Positions 38,766 through 49,479 of a DNA stretch of 64,000 nt are shown here, piece by piece. Where the stretch lies: assembly GCF_034047335.1 (NCBI RefSeq), contig NZ_CP139137.1, positions 1,860,001 through 1,924,000 of the forward strand, written 5' to 3'. The translations under genes were made by a program, and so were the position numbers. This stretch comes from Chryseobacterium sp. JJR-5R. Lineage in GTDB: Bacteria; Bacteroidota; Bacteroidia; Flavobacteriales; Weeksellaceae. Numbering within the stretch: position 1 is the stretch's first letter; every line of letters starts with the position of its first letter. The notes below the pieces were generated by a model. It had not been told where the DNA came from and searched no databases. It was given only the letters and a program-made list of their open reading frames with translations.

Positions 38766-41700
38766 ATGAATAGACTAATAATTCAAGAACAACTTTCTAC
38801 ATCATTAGCCGTTTTCGGTAGCAAACTAAGTATCTTAAGTTCAAATAATGAATTTTCTTGGAATATATTAGCAGAAAGCATATTTATTCCATTTTTGAAT
38901 GTTGTATTAGATTGCAATTTAAAAAATGAAAATATAGAACAATTTACTAATGTTCCATCTATTGATTTGGCGGACAGAAAAAAAAGAATATGTGTTCAAA
39001 TTACATCAACCGGAAGCTTTTCTAAAGTTAAAACTACATTAGAAAAGTTTTTTAACAATTCTTTAGAGAATGATTTTGAAAAACTATACATTTTAGTTTT
39101 AAAAGAGAAAAAAGGTTTTGAGATAAACGAAAGTCAAAATGAACAATTAAATGATATTATTCAAGATCGAATTGAGTTTAATAGTAACGTAAACATTTTA
39201 GATTTTGGGAAGTTGTATGTGTTAAGTCAGAGAATTGAAATTGACGTCTTAATAGAATTAAATCAAAAAATTGAGAAAGAGTTGGGTGATTTAAGTTCAC
39301 AGCTCATCAAAAATAGTCCTGTAGTCACATTATTATTTGATGACGAGATTGTTGAAACTGCTTATAAAATTGTAAAAGGTTTATTAGAGCGTGATATGCG
39401 AATAAGATATTTTTCTGAAAAATTAGAAAAAGAAATTGAAAAACGTGGTTTAAAATCCGATTACTGTCAGCGTTTATATGATGTTTCTAAAGATAGTATC
39501 GCAACATTAATTCTATCAACAGCAAATTTTATAAAGAGGATAGACAAAAATCAAATATCTTCTTTTGAAAACGAAACTCTTAAGAATCAACATTTAAAGC
39601 ATATATTGGTGAAATTTGATTATCATTCATTTAGTACCTATGATTGGATATCGCCTATTGTTCGTAAGGGAACATATCAAGATCTTAATTTTATAATTAA
39701 TTTTGCTAGTAATGAACTTCATAAAGTAAATCAAGTAATCGAAATTCAAGATTATTCTGATTTTGAGACAATAATAAAATTATACGATAGTAGAGCAAGT
39801 TTTGCAGAGGCAATTAGCGCTAAAAATTCCAAAAAGAAAATTGGATATAAACTTTTGCCTGCTACGGATAATGTTATGGGGGTTACGACATACTACTTAT
39901 TTATACCTAAAGGAAGTTCTATTACACCCACTGCAGAACAGTTCTTTGCTGACAATCCCATGTTAAAATCTAAAAAAGATAACATTCTACTTTTTCTGCC
40001 GAAGGAGAGAAATCAAATTCGATTAGACGAAAGATTAAATAATGCAAAAAAAGTCTTTAAACCGAAAAGAGCATTTTACATTGATGAATTCATTAGTGAA
40101 CATTGTGCAAGGGGACTGATGGATCAAGACTTAAGTAAAAAATTCAATTCGACAAAGAATTTCATTCAACCAGAATTAAAAGCTATAGAAGGAGAATTAT
40201 CGGATTTTGATCAGATTGAAAACTGGATAATGTCTGATTTCGATCCTATTTTGGTAATCACTGGAGGCGGAGGCATAGGAAAAACTACATTGGCAAGAGA
40301 GATTGCTGATAGATATTATGAAATAAACACGAATGCTAAGATAATTTTTATAGAAGCTTCAAATCCTCAAGTTATAAATAAGTTAACTGGATTGTCACAA
40401 CGCAAAAATCTAGATTTATATGATTTTTATGATGCTATGGATACAAGTTCCAAGATAAGTAGAGATTTATTTAGAGTGACAATTGATAACGGAAATCTGC
40501 TTTTAATTATTGATGGTTTAGATGAAGTATTTTCTAGAATACCTGACTTTGATGTGGAATATTTTATTAAAAGCGTCAGCAATGATTTTGTAAAACAGAT
40601 AGGTGTTGGCAAAGTTTTATTGACTTGTCGAACATATTTTTGGAAGGAGCAGATTTCTAAAGAAAATAGCATAAATCATTTTGAAATCGAACCATTCAAT
40701 ATTGAGCATGCAACTTCTTTCTACGAAAAGAAATTCACTGATGAAAAGCAAGTGAAGAAGGCTCTAAAATTATTAGCAGATCTAAATATTGAAAGAGAAG
40801 GAAATAAAAAATTTTTACCATTTGTAGTTGATATTGTTGGCGAAATAATAGAGTCTGACAACGAAATTTTAGAGATTCAAGACGATGAAAATTTAAGTTA
40901 CTTAAATACTAAGAAACAAAATGATTTTATTGTTTATAGAATATTAAAAAGAGAAAAGATTAAGATTGGAATTGACATTGATAGCCAAATACAATACTTA
41001 ATACATCTAGCTGTTAATTATGGGGGTGTAATAAAAACAGAGGATATAAAAAAACTATATAACTCAAACTCAAAATTCAATATTGATGACGCGAAACTTG
41101 AATCATTAAAATCTCACCCTTTGATTAACGTTAATAATAATCAGATAGGTTTTAAATATGATTTTTTTGAATTATTTTTTAAAACAATCTATCTCTCTCA
41201 ATTTATCTCAATAGAAAATACTGAAGGAATTAATAGACATGTAGTTGAAATATTATTGCAAGAGGGTAAATTTGGATCGAGTTTATTTTATGAAGTTGCA
41301 AAACGAAAGGAAAATAATTGGAATGAAAATGATATATTAAAGATTTCAGATCTAATAGAATCAGTAAATAATTTTGACTTTTCAGTTTATAGGGATGAGG
41401 TACAGGTGAAACACCAAATTAAATCATCTTTTTTTGCGTTATCACTCGTCAATAATCAACTAAATTTCAATAATCAAACAGTAACAAATACTAATCTGCT
41501 TAAATTGATGTTTGGAACTAATACAACTATTAAAGGCTTATCACTGGTTAATTTTGGTATTCTTGATGGAAATATTAAGTTTGATTTTTCTGATTTACAG
41601 TTCGAAGATGCATATTTTGACTCCTATGACTCATTCTGGGAATGTAAATTCAATGAGAAAACAGTTTTTATTGATTCAACATTCTTAAACATGGCTGAGT

Positions 41701-42137
41701 ATTCTAGGTCAAGTTCCAGAGGAATATCACATCAGATTTTCATAAATCCAAGACATGATTTGACCTTTGATAATTATTTTCAAGATCAAGATCAGGATGA
41801 TGCATCTCTGAGAAAAAAGATTGTACATTCATTATCTAAATATTTCAAAATATTTTATGGAAATGGCGTATTGCATGACAAAGGCAATAAATCTGTTATT
41901 AATATACATTATCATTCTAAATATAGTAAAAATCTGCCATTAAATATTATTGAGAAAGTCCTAATCGAATCAGGATTTTTAACAATTGTGTTTGAAAGAA
42001 CCAAAAAAGAAGATGTTTCTTCTATTGACCAAGAATTTACAGAGGATGTTGTTAAATTTCTCCATGAAGGTGTTGAATCCTTAAAGATGAAGAGAGTGAT
42101 AGACTTAATGTGCTTATCCAACGCTAAAAAAAATTAA
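38766..42137 (+). CDS. SMEK-domain NACHT/STAND NTPase, candidate phage-defence protein
   Basis: A 1123-residue protein placed between hsdS and hsdM. Residues 1-150 match the SMEK domain ('IDLADRKKRICVQITSTG', 'SKVKTTLEKFF', 'KLYILVL'), an N-terminal domain of STAND-type defence proteins. Residues about 195-300 ('AYKIVKGLLERDMRIRYF', 'ATLILSTANFIKR', 'LKHILVKFD') resemble a TIR_2-like fold, a tentative reading. The NTPase has Walker A 'ITGGGGIGKTTLARE' (Lys506) and Walker B 'LLIIDGLDEVF' (Asp583-Asp586). The C-terminus carries short F-x-D strand repeats, perhaps pentapeptide-like. STAND proteins sense phage products and trigger abortive responses. Its stop lies 1 base before the hsdM ATG. Confidence 0.82.
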   Translation: MNRLIIQEQLSTSLAVFGSKLSILSSNNEFSWNILAESIFIPFLNVVLDCNLKNENIEQFTNVPSIDLADRKKRICVQITSTGSFSKVKTTLEKFFNNSLENDFEKLYILVLKEKKGFEINESQNEQLNDIIQDRIEFNSNVNILDFGKLYVLSQRIEIDVLIELNQKIEKELGDLSSQLIKNSPVVTLLFDDEIVETAYKIVKGLLERDMRIRYFSEKLEKEIEKRGLKSDYCQRLYDVSKDSIATLILSTANFIKRIDKNQISSFENETLKNQHLKHILVKFDYHSFSTYDWISPIVRKGTYQDLNFIINFASNELHKVNQVIEIQDYSDFETIIKLYDSRASFAEAISAKNSKKKIGYKLLPATDNVMGVTTYYLFIPKGSSITPTAEQFFADNPMLKSKKDNILLFLPKERNQIRLDERLNNAKKVFKPKRAFYIDEFISEHCARGLMDQDLSKKFNSTKNFIQPELKAIEGELSDFDQIENWIMSDFDPILVITGGGGIGKTTLAREIADRYYEINTNAKIIFIEASNPQVINKLTGLSQRKNLDLYDFYDAMDTSSKISRDLFRVTIDNGNLLLIIDGLDEVFSRIPDFDVEYFIKSVSNDFVKQIGVGKVLLTCRTYFWKEQISKENSINHFEIEPFNIEHATSFYEKKFTDEKQVKKALKLLADLNIEREGNKKFLPFVVDIVGEIIESDNEILEIQDDENLSYLNTKKQNDFIVYRILKREKIKIGIDIDSQIQYLIHLAVNYGGVIKTEDIKKLYNSNSKFNIDDAKLESLKSHPLINVNNNQIGFKYDFFELFFKTIYLSQFISIENTEGINRHVVEILLQEGKFGSSLFYEVAKRKENNWNENDILKISDLIESVNNFDFSVYRDEVQVKHQIKSSFFALSLVNNQLNFNNQTVTNTNLLKLMFGTNTTIKGLSLVNFGILDGNIKFDFSDLQFEDAYFDSYDSFWECKFNEKTVFIDSTFLNMAEYSRSSSRGISHQIFINPRHDLTFDNYFQDQDQDDASLRKKIVHSLSKYFKIFYGNGVLHDKGNKSVINIHYHSKYSKNLPLNIIEKVLIESGFLTIVFERTKKEDVSSIDQEFTEDVVKFLHEGVESLKMKRVIDLMCLSNAKKN

Positions 42138-42138
42138 A

Positions 42139-43668
<1,530 letters not shown>

Positions 43669-43678
43669 ATAAACAAAA

Positions 43679-44629
43679 ATGAAAGCATTTATATCTTACA
43701 GTCATAAAGACGAATCTTATTTGGAACGTCTTAAAGTGCATTTGACCCAAATGAACAGAGATGGACTGATCAGCGAATGGAACGATAAGGAAATACATGC
43801 CGGCAGCAGCCTGGATGATAGCATCAGTGATGCGCTTACTTCTTCCGAGCTGTTCCTTGCATTGGTAAGCCCGGATTATATAGCGTCAAACTATTGTTAT
43901 GAAAAAGAATTTAGAACAGCTTTACAAATGCACGAAGAAAAAAAGCTGATTGTTGTCCCCATTATTGTAGAACCCTGCGATTGGCAGAACGCACCATTTG
44001 GTAAAATAAAATCTTTGCCTAAGGACGGTAAAGCGGTAGCAGAATGGACAAATGCCAATAATGCTTTTTTAAATATCATACAAGAGTTAAGACGATTATT
44101 AAATTCGTCGAAAGCATCAGTTCCCGTTCAAAATATCCAAGCTGTCGGAACAACTGAAAAGGTAGTAAGGGACTATAAAGTTAAAAGGACATTTAGCGAA
44201 GTTGATAAATACAGTTTCAGAGAAGCCAGCTATAAAGAAATAAAAAACTATTTCAATTCTTCTATTTTAGAATTGGATTCCCTGGAAAATCTGCAGGCTC
44301 TTTTTACCAATGACGGAAAAGGTTTTTTTACTTGCCTGATCTCAAACAGGGCAAATAACCAAGACCGATATTTAACAGTACAGATAGGAGGTGAGGGACA
44401 AAGACATTATGGTGATTTAAGCTATTCATTTTCCGATCAGATCAGTACCAATTCAATACAGATGGATAAGGTGTATAGAATTGACTATGATGATTATCAT
44501 CAGTTTTGGACTAAAAACTCTCCGATGTTTGGTTATTCAGGTGATTTAGACAAGCAATTAACGGCTCATCAGGTTGCGGAAGAAATCTGGAACGAATTCA
44601 TATCGCAAGTAGGGGTTTCGATAGGATAA
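43679..44629 (+). CDS. TIR-domain protein, probable NAD-dependent defence effector
   Basis: A 316-residue protein starting with a TIR domain: 'MKAFISYSHKDESYLERL', 'EIHAGSSLDDSISDALTSS', 'LFLALVSPDYIASNYCYEKE' and 'VPIIVEPCDW'. The putative catalytic Glu is in 'YEKEF' (Glu77, or Glu75). Bacterial TIR domains of this type cleave NAD or make cyclic ADPR-like signals during phage infection. Residues about 160-316 form a domain I do not recognise ('RTFSEVDKYSFREASYKE', 'QIGGEGQRHYGDLSY'), probably the sensor or oligomerisation part. It starts 10 bases after hsdM, suggesting that it is transcribed with the type I genes. Confidence 0.85.
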   Translation: MKAFISYSHKDESYLERLKVHLTQMNRDGLISEWNDKEIHAGSSLDDSISDALTSSELFLALVSPDYIASNYCYEKEFRTALQMHEEKKLIVVPIIVEPCDWQNAPFGKIKSLPKDGKAVAEWTNANNAFLNIIQELRRLLNSSKASVPVQNIQAVGTTEKVVRDYKVKRTFSEVDKYSFREASYKEIKNYFNSSILELDSLENLQALFTNDGKGFFTCLISNRANNQDRYLTVQIGGEGQRHYGDLSYSFSDQISTNSIQMDKVYRIDYDDYHQFWTKNSPMFGYSGDLDKQLTAHQVAEEIWNEFISQVGVSIG

Positions 44630-44784
44630 ATGAAATTTAAATAATTACCTATTTAATTAAATTATACAATTTGGGTGAAAGTTTAAAATTCTATGGATAA
44701 ACATATAAAATTATTACAGTAATACTGATGATACGTCGAGTTCTTTACTGGAGTAATTAGGATAAACAATAAAAACTAATAATT

Positions 44785-46395
44785 ATGAATTACTGGAAAT
44801 TAGGTTGCAGATGGGGAGCCAAGCGTTTAGGCTTCCCACTATTCCTGGATATTTTACAAAAACACAAGATGGTCATTAGCTGGGAAGATAGAGATTATGG
44901 AATAAATAATCCTATTTTATTAACAGATGGACATACCTCTCTTGCATTTGCTATTACTAAGTCTGCGGCTAAAACTTTAAATGAATTCCCCCATATTATA
45001 GAAGATTTAGAAGAAAAGAAAATCTCTATGGATTATGGTCTTAGAATTTATGACGCAGATATTAAACTTATTCCTGAACATTTACAATTTCAATACAGTT
45101 TAGTGCAGGGAATTTGTGAAATACAGCAGCAGGATGCTATTAATAAATTTAAAAAAGTCATAAGTCAGAGTACAAAGTTGGAAAATTTTGTGCAGGAAGT
45201 AAATTTACTTAATTATAAAAAGCAAATTATCTTACAAGGTCCTCCAGGAACCGGAAAAACCCGTGAAGCTAAAGAATTAGCACGCCAAATGTTGGGTTTG
45301 AACAATATATCAGATTTAGAAAATAATGACCAATTTAAGCTGATTCAGTTTCATCCTAGTTATACGTATGAAGATTTTGTAAGAGGAATTGTCGCTAAAC
45401 CGGATGATGAAGGAACTGGATTAATCTATGATGCAGAAAATCGAATATTTGCAAAGTTGGCTAAGGAAGCTTCAATAAATTTTTATAATAGTTCAGGCAA
45501 CGAAACAAATAAAGTTTCAGACGTTTGGATTGAGCAAAATTTTGAAGATTTTAAAAATGACATAGAAGGAAACCTTAATGAAGAAGGCTTTGCTTTATCT
45601 GATAAAATTAATATTTTTAAAGTAAGAGGAAAGGACTTTTTATATGGTAGAGATTGGAAAACTCCTGGACATTTGAAATTTGAAGAGTTTAGAAAACTTA
45701 TTAAAGCCGTCCTTAATCAAGAAATTACCTTACAATCTCCAAAACTGGACAAAGAGAAGTTTGTACACTCACATTACAGATTCACTTACTATAATTCTCT
45801 TTTACAAAAATTCTTTGAGAAACATCCATATAATACAGAAAGTCAAAATGTAGATCCTAAAAATTATGTTTTGGTAGTCGACGAAATCAATCGTGCTAAT
45901 CTTTCTTCAGTTTTAGGAGAATTAATTTATGCTTTGGAATATCGAGGTGAGGAAGTAGAATCTATGTACGAAGTTGGCGGATCACAAAAACTAATCCTTC
46001 CTCCAAATCTTTATGTTATAGGAACAATGAACACAGCAGATAGAAGTGTAGGTCATATTGACTATGCGATCAGAAGAAGATTTGCGTTTGTAGACGTTCT
46101 ACCTAAGAATTTAAAAAAAGAAGATGGGCTGGAAAATTTTGATGAGACATTATTTACACAAGTTAAAAGTTTGTTCACAAAAGATGAGTACCAAACAAAT
46201 TCAGATTATCTTGCTGATGAATTTAAACCGGCTCAAGTAGCGCTTGGACATTCTTATTTTATTGATAAAACAGAAGATGGAGGTTCAATGGATATCCGCT
46301 TAGAATTTGAAATAAAACCCATCCTCAGGGAATATGTAAAAGATGGAATTTTAAAACCGAGTACTTTAGAAATAATTGAAAATCTTGGAAAATAA
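44785..46395 (+). CDS. mcrB: McrB-like GTPase/AAA+ subunit of a type IV restriction system
   Basis: A 536-residue AAA+ protein of McrB type. Walker A is 'LQGPPGTGKTREAKELA' (Gly152 onward), Walker B 'VLVVDEINRANLSSVLGEL', and the McrB-typical 'VIGTMNTADRSVGHIDYAIR' with 'RRRFAFVDV' follows. The N-terminal domain (residues 1-130) opens 'YWKLGCRWG' and has 'LAFAIT', which resembles an EVE/PUA-like modified-base reader; this is inference. McrB binds modified DNA and drives the McrC nuclease with GTP. It overlaps mcrC by 20 bases. A 155-base gap separates it from the TIR gene, so it may have its own promoter. Confidence 0.9.
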   Translation: MNYWKLGCRWGAKRLGFPLFLDILQKHKMVISWEDRDYGINNPILLTDGHTSLAFAITKSAAKTLNEFPHIIEDLEEKKISMDYGLRIYDADIKLIPEHLQFQYSLVQGICEIQQQDAINKFKKVISQSTKLENFVQEVNLLNYKKQIILQGPPGTGKTREAKELARQMLGLNNISDLENNDQFKLIQFHPSYTYEDFVRGIVAKPDDEGTGLIYDAENRIFAKLAKEASINFYNSSGNETNKVSDVWIEQNFEDFKNDIEGNLNEEGFALSDKINIFKVRGKDFLYGRDWKTPGHLKFEEFRKLIKAVLNQEITLQSPKLDKEKFVHSHYRFTYYNSLLQKFFEKHPYNTESQNVDPKNYVLVVDEINRANLSSVLGELIYALEYRGEEVESMYEVGGSQKLILPPNLYVIGTMNTADRSVGHIDYAIRRRFAFVDVLPKNLKKEDGLENFDETLFTQVKSLFTKDEYQTNSDYLADEFKPAQVALGHSYFIDKTEDGGSMDIRLEFEIKPILREYVKDGILKPSTLEIIENLGK

Positions 46396-47767
46396 AATAC
46401 TGCTTCTTAAAGAGCACAATCATTTTTATTATAGCGGATGTTGTCAGGAATATCTAAAGGAAGTTTATGATTGGAAAGATCATTTCGCTACTCCCAAATC
46501 ATTTCTTTTCAGGAATAATGAAAATGCCGTATGTTTTAAAGTTTCAGCAGATGTAAAAGAAAATCAGATTGACTTCTTACAATTTGAAACATCTTATTAC
46601 ATTGGCTTGCAATATATTCCTGAGTGGAATATGCCTTTATTGGTAGAGCCGAAGATGAATAATGATAATCATCAGCTGAATTTTATCAAGATGTTGACCG
46701 AAGCATTGCAGGAACCAGAGAACTTTAATCACCTGGACGGATTGATGGAAGTGGATTTCAATTCTGAATGGATTGAAGTGCCGTCAAAACACAGGGTTGA
46801 ACTGACTCCTTTTCTGATTATTCAGTTTTTGATGGCAGTCAAACAGATTGTTATAAAGGGCTTAAAGAAATCATATTACCAAAAGACTGAGAATCTCAGA
46901 AGCAGAGTAAAAGGTAAGATATTGGTCGGTCAGCAATTAAAACAGAATGTTTTTAAACATCGACTTACTCATACCGTATGTTCTTTTCAGGAATTTGGTT
47001 TTGATACGGAAGAAAATCGGTTTCTCAAATATGTTTTGCAGATTATTTACTCGTATGCTGGAAGCTTAGAACCTGTTCTCAAAGTTCAGGTATTAGAATT
47101 GGTACATTATAATTTTGCTGCTTTTCAACAGGTGAACAGTAAGAAATTTACATCTTATGACAAAATAGAAAGTAATCCCTTTTATAAGGTTTACAACAAT
47201 GCATTCGGCTTGGGAAATCAAATTTTGAAAATGATAAGCCATAGCTATGGAAGTATAAGTAGTGATAACAAGAAACATCCGCCGCACTGGATCGATATGA
47301 GTAAATTATTTGAACTATATGTTTTTAAAAAACTCAGAGAAATATTTACCGGCGCCAATGAGGTGAAATATCATGAAAAGAAGCATTATCAGGAATTGGA
47401 CTTTATCATCAATGAAAATAAAGAGAATGGAATAAAAGCGGTAGTGGATGCCAAATACAAACCCCGTTATAAAAATGGGAGTCCTGCCAAAGAAGATGTA
47501 AGGCAATTGTCTGGATATTCCAGATTGAATAGTGTTTATGAAGAATTAGGAATTAATGATGATCAGGTTATTCCAGTGTATATTATTTATCCGAAAGGCT
47601 TAGGAGAAATATCAGATAATCAGAAAAAGCAAAGTGAGGATATTGAAATTGATTCTAATAATCTGATCAAAACCATTTTACAATCATCTGTTCAAGAAGT
47701 GAAAGCTTACAGGAAAATGTATATGCAGGAAATTCCGTTGGAAACTTTGCCATTGAAAGAACAGTAA
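46376..47767 (+). CDS. mcrC: McrC-family nuclease subunit
   Basis: A 463-residue protein translated from a TTG start inside the mcrB end. The N-terminal part binds McrB; the C-terminal half carries a PD-(D/E)xK nuclease with Asp342 in 'YQELDFII' and Asp358-Ala-Lys360 in 'AVVDAKYKPRYK'. 'HWIDMSKLFELYVFKKLRE' precedes it as in other McrC proteins. Together with McrB it cuts DNA that carries methylated or otherwise modified cytosines. It is the last gene of the AT-rich island; downstream genes return to host-like composition. Confidence 0.9.
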   Translation: MKILENKILLLKEHNHFYYSGCCQEYLKEVYDWKDHFATPKSFLFRNNENAVCFKVSADVKENQIDFLQFETSYYIGLQYIPEWNMPLLVEPKMNNDNHQLNFIKMLTEALQEPENFNHLDGLMEVDFNSEWIEVPSKHRVELTPFLIIQFLMAVKQIVIKGLKKSYYQKTENLRSRVKGKILVGQQLKQNVFKHRLTHTVCSFQEFGFDTEENRFLKYVLQIIYSYAGSLEPVLKVQVLELVHYNFAAFQQVNSKKFTSYDKIESNPFYKVYNNAFGLGNQILKMISHSYGSISSDNKKHPPHWIDMSKLFELYVFKKLREIFTGANEVKYHEKKHYQELDFIINENKENGIKAVVDAKYKPRYKNGSPAKEDVRQLSGYSRLNSVYEELGINDDQVIPVYIIYPKGLGEISDNQKKQSEDIEIDSNNLIKTILQSSVQEVKAYRKMYMQEIPLETLPLKEQ

Positions 47768-47791
47768 AAAATCATTTTAGTCCAATCAATT

Positions 47792-47926
47792 ATGCCCCAC
47801 CACCACAACATCGCCCTCCTCGAAGACAACTCCAAGCATCTGGAAAAGCTGGAAGCTTATCTCAGCAAGATTCCCAATGCCAGGATTGTGCTCAGGATCC
47901 TCCAAAAACTAAAAAATAATTATTAA
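47792..47926 (+). CDS. Small protein of 44 residues, unknown
   Basis: ATG 47792 to TAA 47924-47926. It opens with a His run (MPHHHN) and is otherwise helical ('SKHLEKLEAYLSKIP', 'ARIVLRILQKLK'). Codon use is GC-richer than mcrC, so it may be host sequence at the right edge of the island, possibly the end of a gene cut by its insertion. No family is recognised. Confidence 0.4.
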   Translation: MPHHHNIALLEDNSKHLEKLEAYLSKIPNARIVLRILQKLKNNY

Positions 47927-47944
47927 TCTTTTAATCTAAGAATT

Positions 47945-48091
47945 ATGGCAAAGAAAACAATTAAACCACAGGATAACGAAGCAAATATGTCTAATCCAAA
48001 CAAAGGAACACCAGAAACTAATAGGCAGTATGATCAAAACCAAGGGAATCGTGGGAAACAATTAGACGCTAATAATAAGAGTAAATCTTAG
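47945..48091 (+). CDS. Small hydrophilic, probably disordered protein of 48 residues
   Basis: ATG 47945 to TAG 48089-48091. It is rich in Asn, Gln, Gly and Lys, with 'ANMSNPNKGTPETNRQY' and 'DQNQGNRGKQLDANNK' and no hydrophobic core. Proteins of this look are frequent in flavobacteria, but no function is known to me. It starts 18 bases after the 44-residue gene and ends 12 bases before a terminator, which supports a real transcription unit. Confidence 0.6.
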   Translation: MAKKTIKPQDNEANMSNPNKGTPETNRQYDQNQGNRGKQLDANNKSKS

Positions 48092-48103
48092 CACCTATGC
48101 AAT

Positions 48104-48130
48104 AACCTGAGAACGCTCGCAGGTTGTTTT
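48104..48130 (+). terminator. Rho-independent terminator
   Basis: AACCTG and CAGGTT form the outer stem around GAACGCTCG-like bases and run into GTTTTT. It closes the small-ORF transcript after the defence island. Confidence 0.7.
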
Positions 48131-48183
48131 TATGTTAAACAAATTTGTATTTATGAGAGGCTCAATACTTTCAATTACCTATC

Positions 48184-48480
48184 TTGCAGCTTCAACCGCA
48201 TCCCATGGCCTTAAAATACTACCTCATCATCATAACCCTCTTTACATTCCTGTCATTCGGATGGGATAAGCGGCTGGCAAAAAACGGACAGCGCAGACTG
48301 TCCGAAAGTATTTTGCTGATCCTCACATTTTTGGGAGGTACCTTTGGAGCATTGCTCGGGATGACTTTTTTCAGACACAAATACGCCAAAAAAACATTTA
48401 TCCTCAAATGGGTATTGGTGGTTGCAGTACAGTTGGGTCTTATTTTTATTTTGAAAGAACATCTGACGGATCAGCGATAA
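48184..48480 (+). CDS. DUF1294 family membrane protein
   Basis: A 98-residue protein (start at 48184, or ATG 48205 'MALKYYLI') with three hydrophobic segments and the DUF1294 core 'FGWDKRLAKNGQRRLSES', 'LILTFLGGTFGALLGM' and 'FFRHKYAKKTF'. The role of the family is unknown. A second, shorter member lies at 50401-50607. Confidence 0.85.
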   Translation: MQLQPHPMALKYYLIIITLFTFLSFGWDKRLAKNGQRRLSESILLILTFLGGTFGALLGMTFFRHKYAKKTFILKWVLVVAVQLGLIFILKEHLTDQR

Positions 48481-48489
48481 GTAATTTTT

Positions 48490-48882
48490 TTATTTATCCT
48501 GAATAAGTTTTTCCAGCTTTTCGATCATTTCTTTTTGCTGTTGAAGCATGCGCTCATATAACTCTACCATTTTATCAACGGGATTAAATGTACACTGGAT
48601 GTTTTCAGCGGTTGCATGTGCTATTGATCCATCATGAAATGTATTCGAAATAATATTAATTGCCTGCTCCTCATCAAAATTCTGAAAAGCCTTTACAGGA
48701 ATTTTTAAAACCTCCGATATTTTTTGCAGCAGGGACTCATCCACCACTTCTTTTTGTTCCAGTATAGAGATTTTCTTCTGGTTCCAGTCTTCGCCCAGGT
48801 CAAAGGCCAAAGCTTCCTGCTTGATGCCCAGCATTTCCCTGAAGCGTTTAACGTTGCGTCCCTGATGTATTTTCTGTTCCAT
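48490..48882 (-). CDS. XRE-family HTH regulator, 130 residues
   Basis: The N-terminal HTH is 'NVKRFREMLGIKQEALAFDL' with 'WNQKKISILEQKEVVDESLL', ending in 'LKIPVKAFQNFDEE'. After a linker the C-terminus forms a coiled-coil helix ('YERMLQQQKEMIEKLEKLI') suited to dimerisation. Similar stand-alone regulators are common in flavobacteria; targets are unknown. It is convergent with the DUF1294 gene, 9 bases apart. Confidence 0.88.
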   Translation of the reverse strand: MEQKIHQGRNVKRFREMLGIKQEALAFDLGEDWNQKKISILEQKEVVDESLLQKISEVLKIPVKAFQNFDEEQAINIISNTFHDGSIAHATAENIQCTFNPVDKMVELYERMLQQQKEMIEKLEKLIQDK

Positions 48883-49027
48883 GTGTTTTTATTTTTATCA
48901 GCGTAAATATACGGCGGTTCCGGTAAAATCCGTAAGGTAAAATAAAAAATTATTCCGGTAAAAATCCTGATTTCCCTGACTATAATATCCGTTTCGGGAA
49001 TAGCATACCTGCCTGAAATTTACTAGT

Positions 49028-49182
49028 CACCGGTTCTCGATACAAATTTCTACTCGAATTGGCGGACAATGATAGTGCACTGTTTTGAAGCAAAAAGGTT
49101 TTTACACCGTCACTTCGAGTAAGGGAGCAAAGCGCAGTGTATCGAGAAGTAGTTGATTAAAGACAACTTTTAGTTGACAGTT
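49028..49182. repeat. Flavobacterial inverted-repeat element, composite copy 1
   Basis: This 155-bp unit begins CACCGGTTCTCGATACA and contains the mirror half ACTTCGAGTAA...TGTATCGAGAAG about 85 bases later, so the unit can fold into a long hairpin. It is followed directly by copy 2. It has no reading frame. The core TTCTCGATACA/TGTATCGAGAA recurs in all copies. Confidence 0.8.
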
Positions 49183-49355
49183 CACCGATTCTCGATACAA
49201 AATTATTTTTCAGATAATTTTTACTCGAACTGACGGATAATGATAGTACACTGTTTTTAAAGCAAAAAGGTTTTTAATACCGTCACTTCGAGTAACGCAG
49301 CGAAGCGGAGTGTACCGAGAAGTTGTTAATTAAAGACAACTTTTAGTTGACAGTT
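49183..49355. repeat. Inverted-repeat element, composite copy 2
   Basis: A tandem copy of 173 bp with the same left half, the spacer 'TGATAGTACACTG' and the right half 'CGTCACTTCGAGTAACGCAG'. Both copies end in the same AAAGACAACTTTTAGTTGAC tail. Differences from copy 1 are short indels and point changes. Confidence 0.8.
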
Positions 49356-49407
49356 CACCGGTTCTCAATACAAAATTATTTTTCAATAATTTCTACTCGA
49401 ACTGACG
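49356..49407. repeat. Inverted-repeat element, left half only, copy 3
   Basis: This repeats CACCGGTTCTCAATACA through ACTCGAACTGACG and then breaks off into unique sequence. Confidence 0.7.
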
Positions 49408-49479
49408 TCTGCGGTTTATCAATCGACGTGATTGTTTATTTTAGGTTTAACGACCATTAAACTTTCAGCGTCAAGCAAA

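Noticed and set aside
49028..49407. CRISPR array
   Set aside because: Units are 155-173 bp with imperfect, hairpin-forming repeats and no regular spacers; no cas genes are present.
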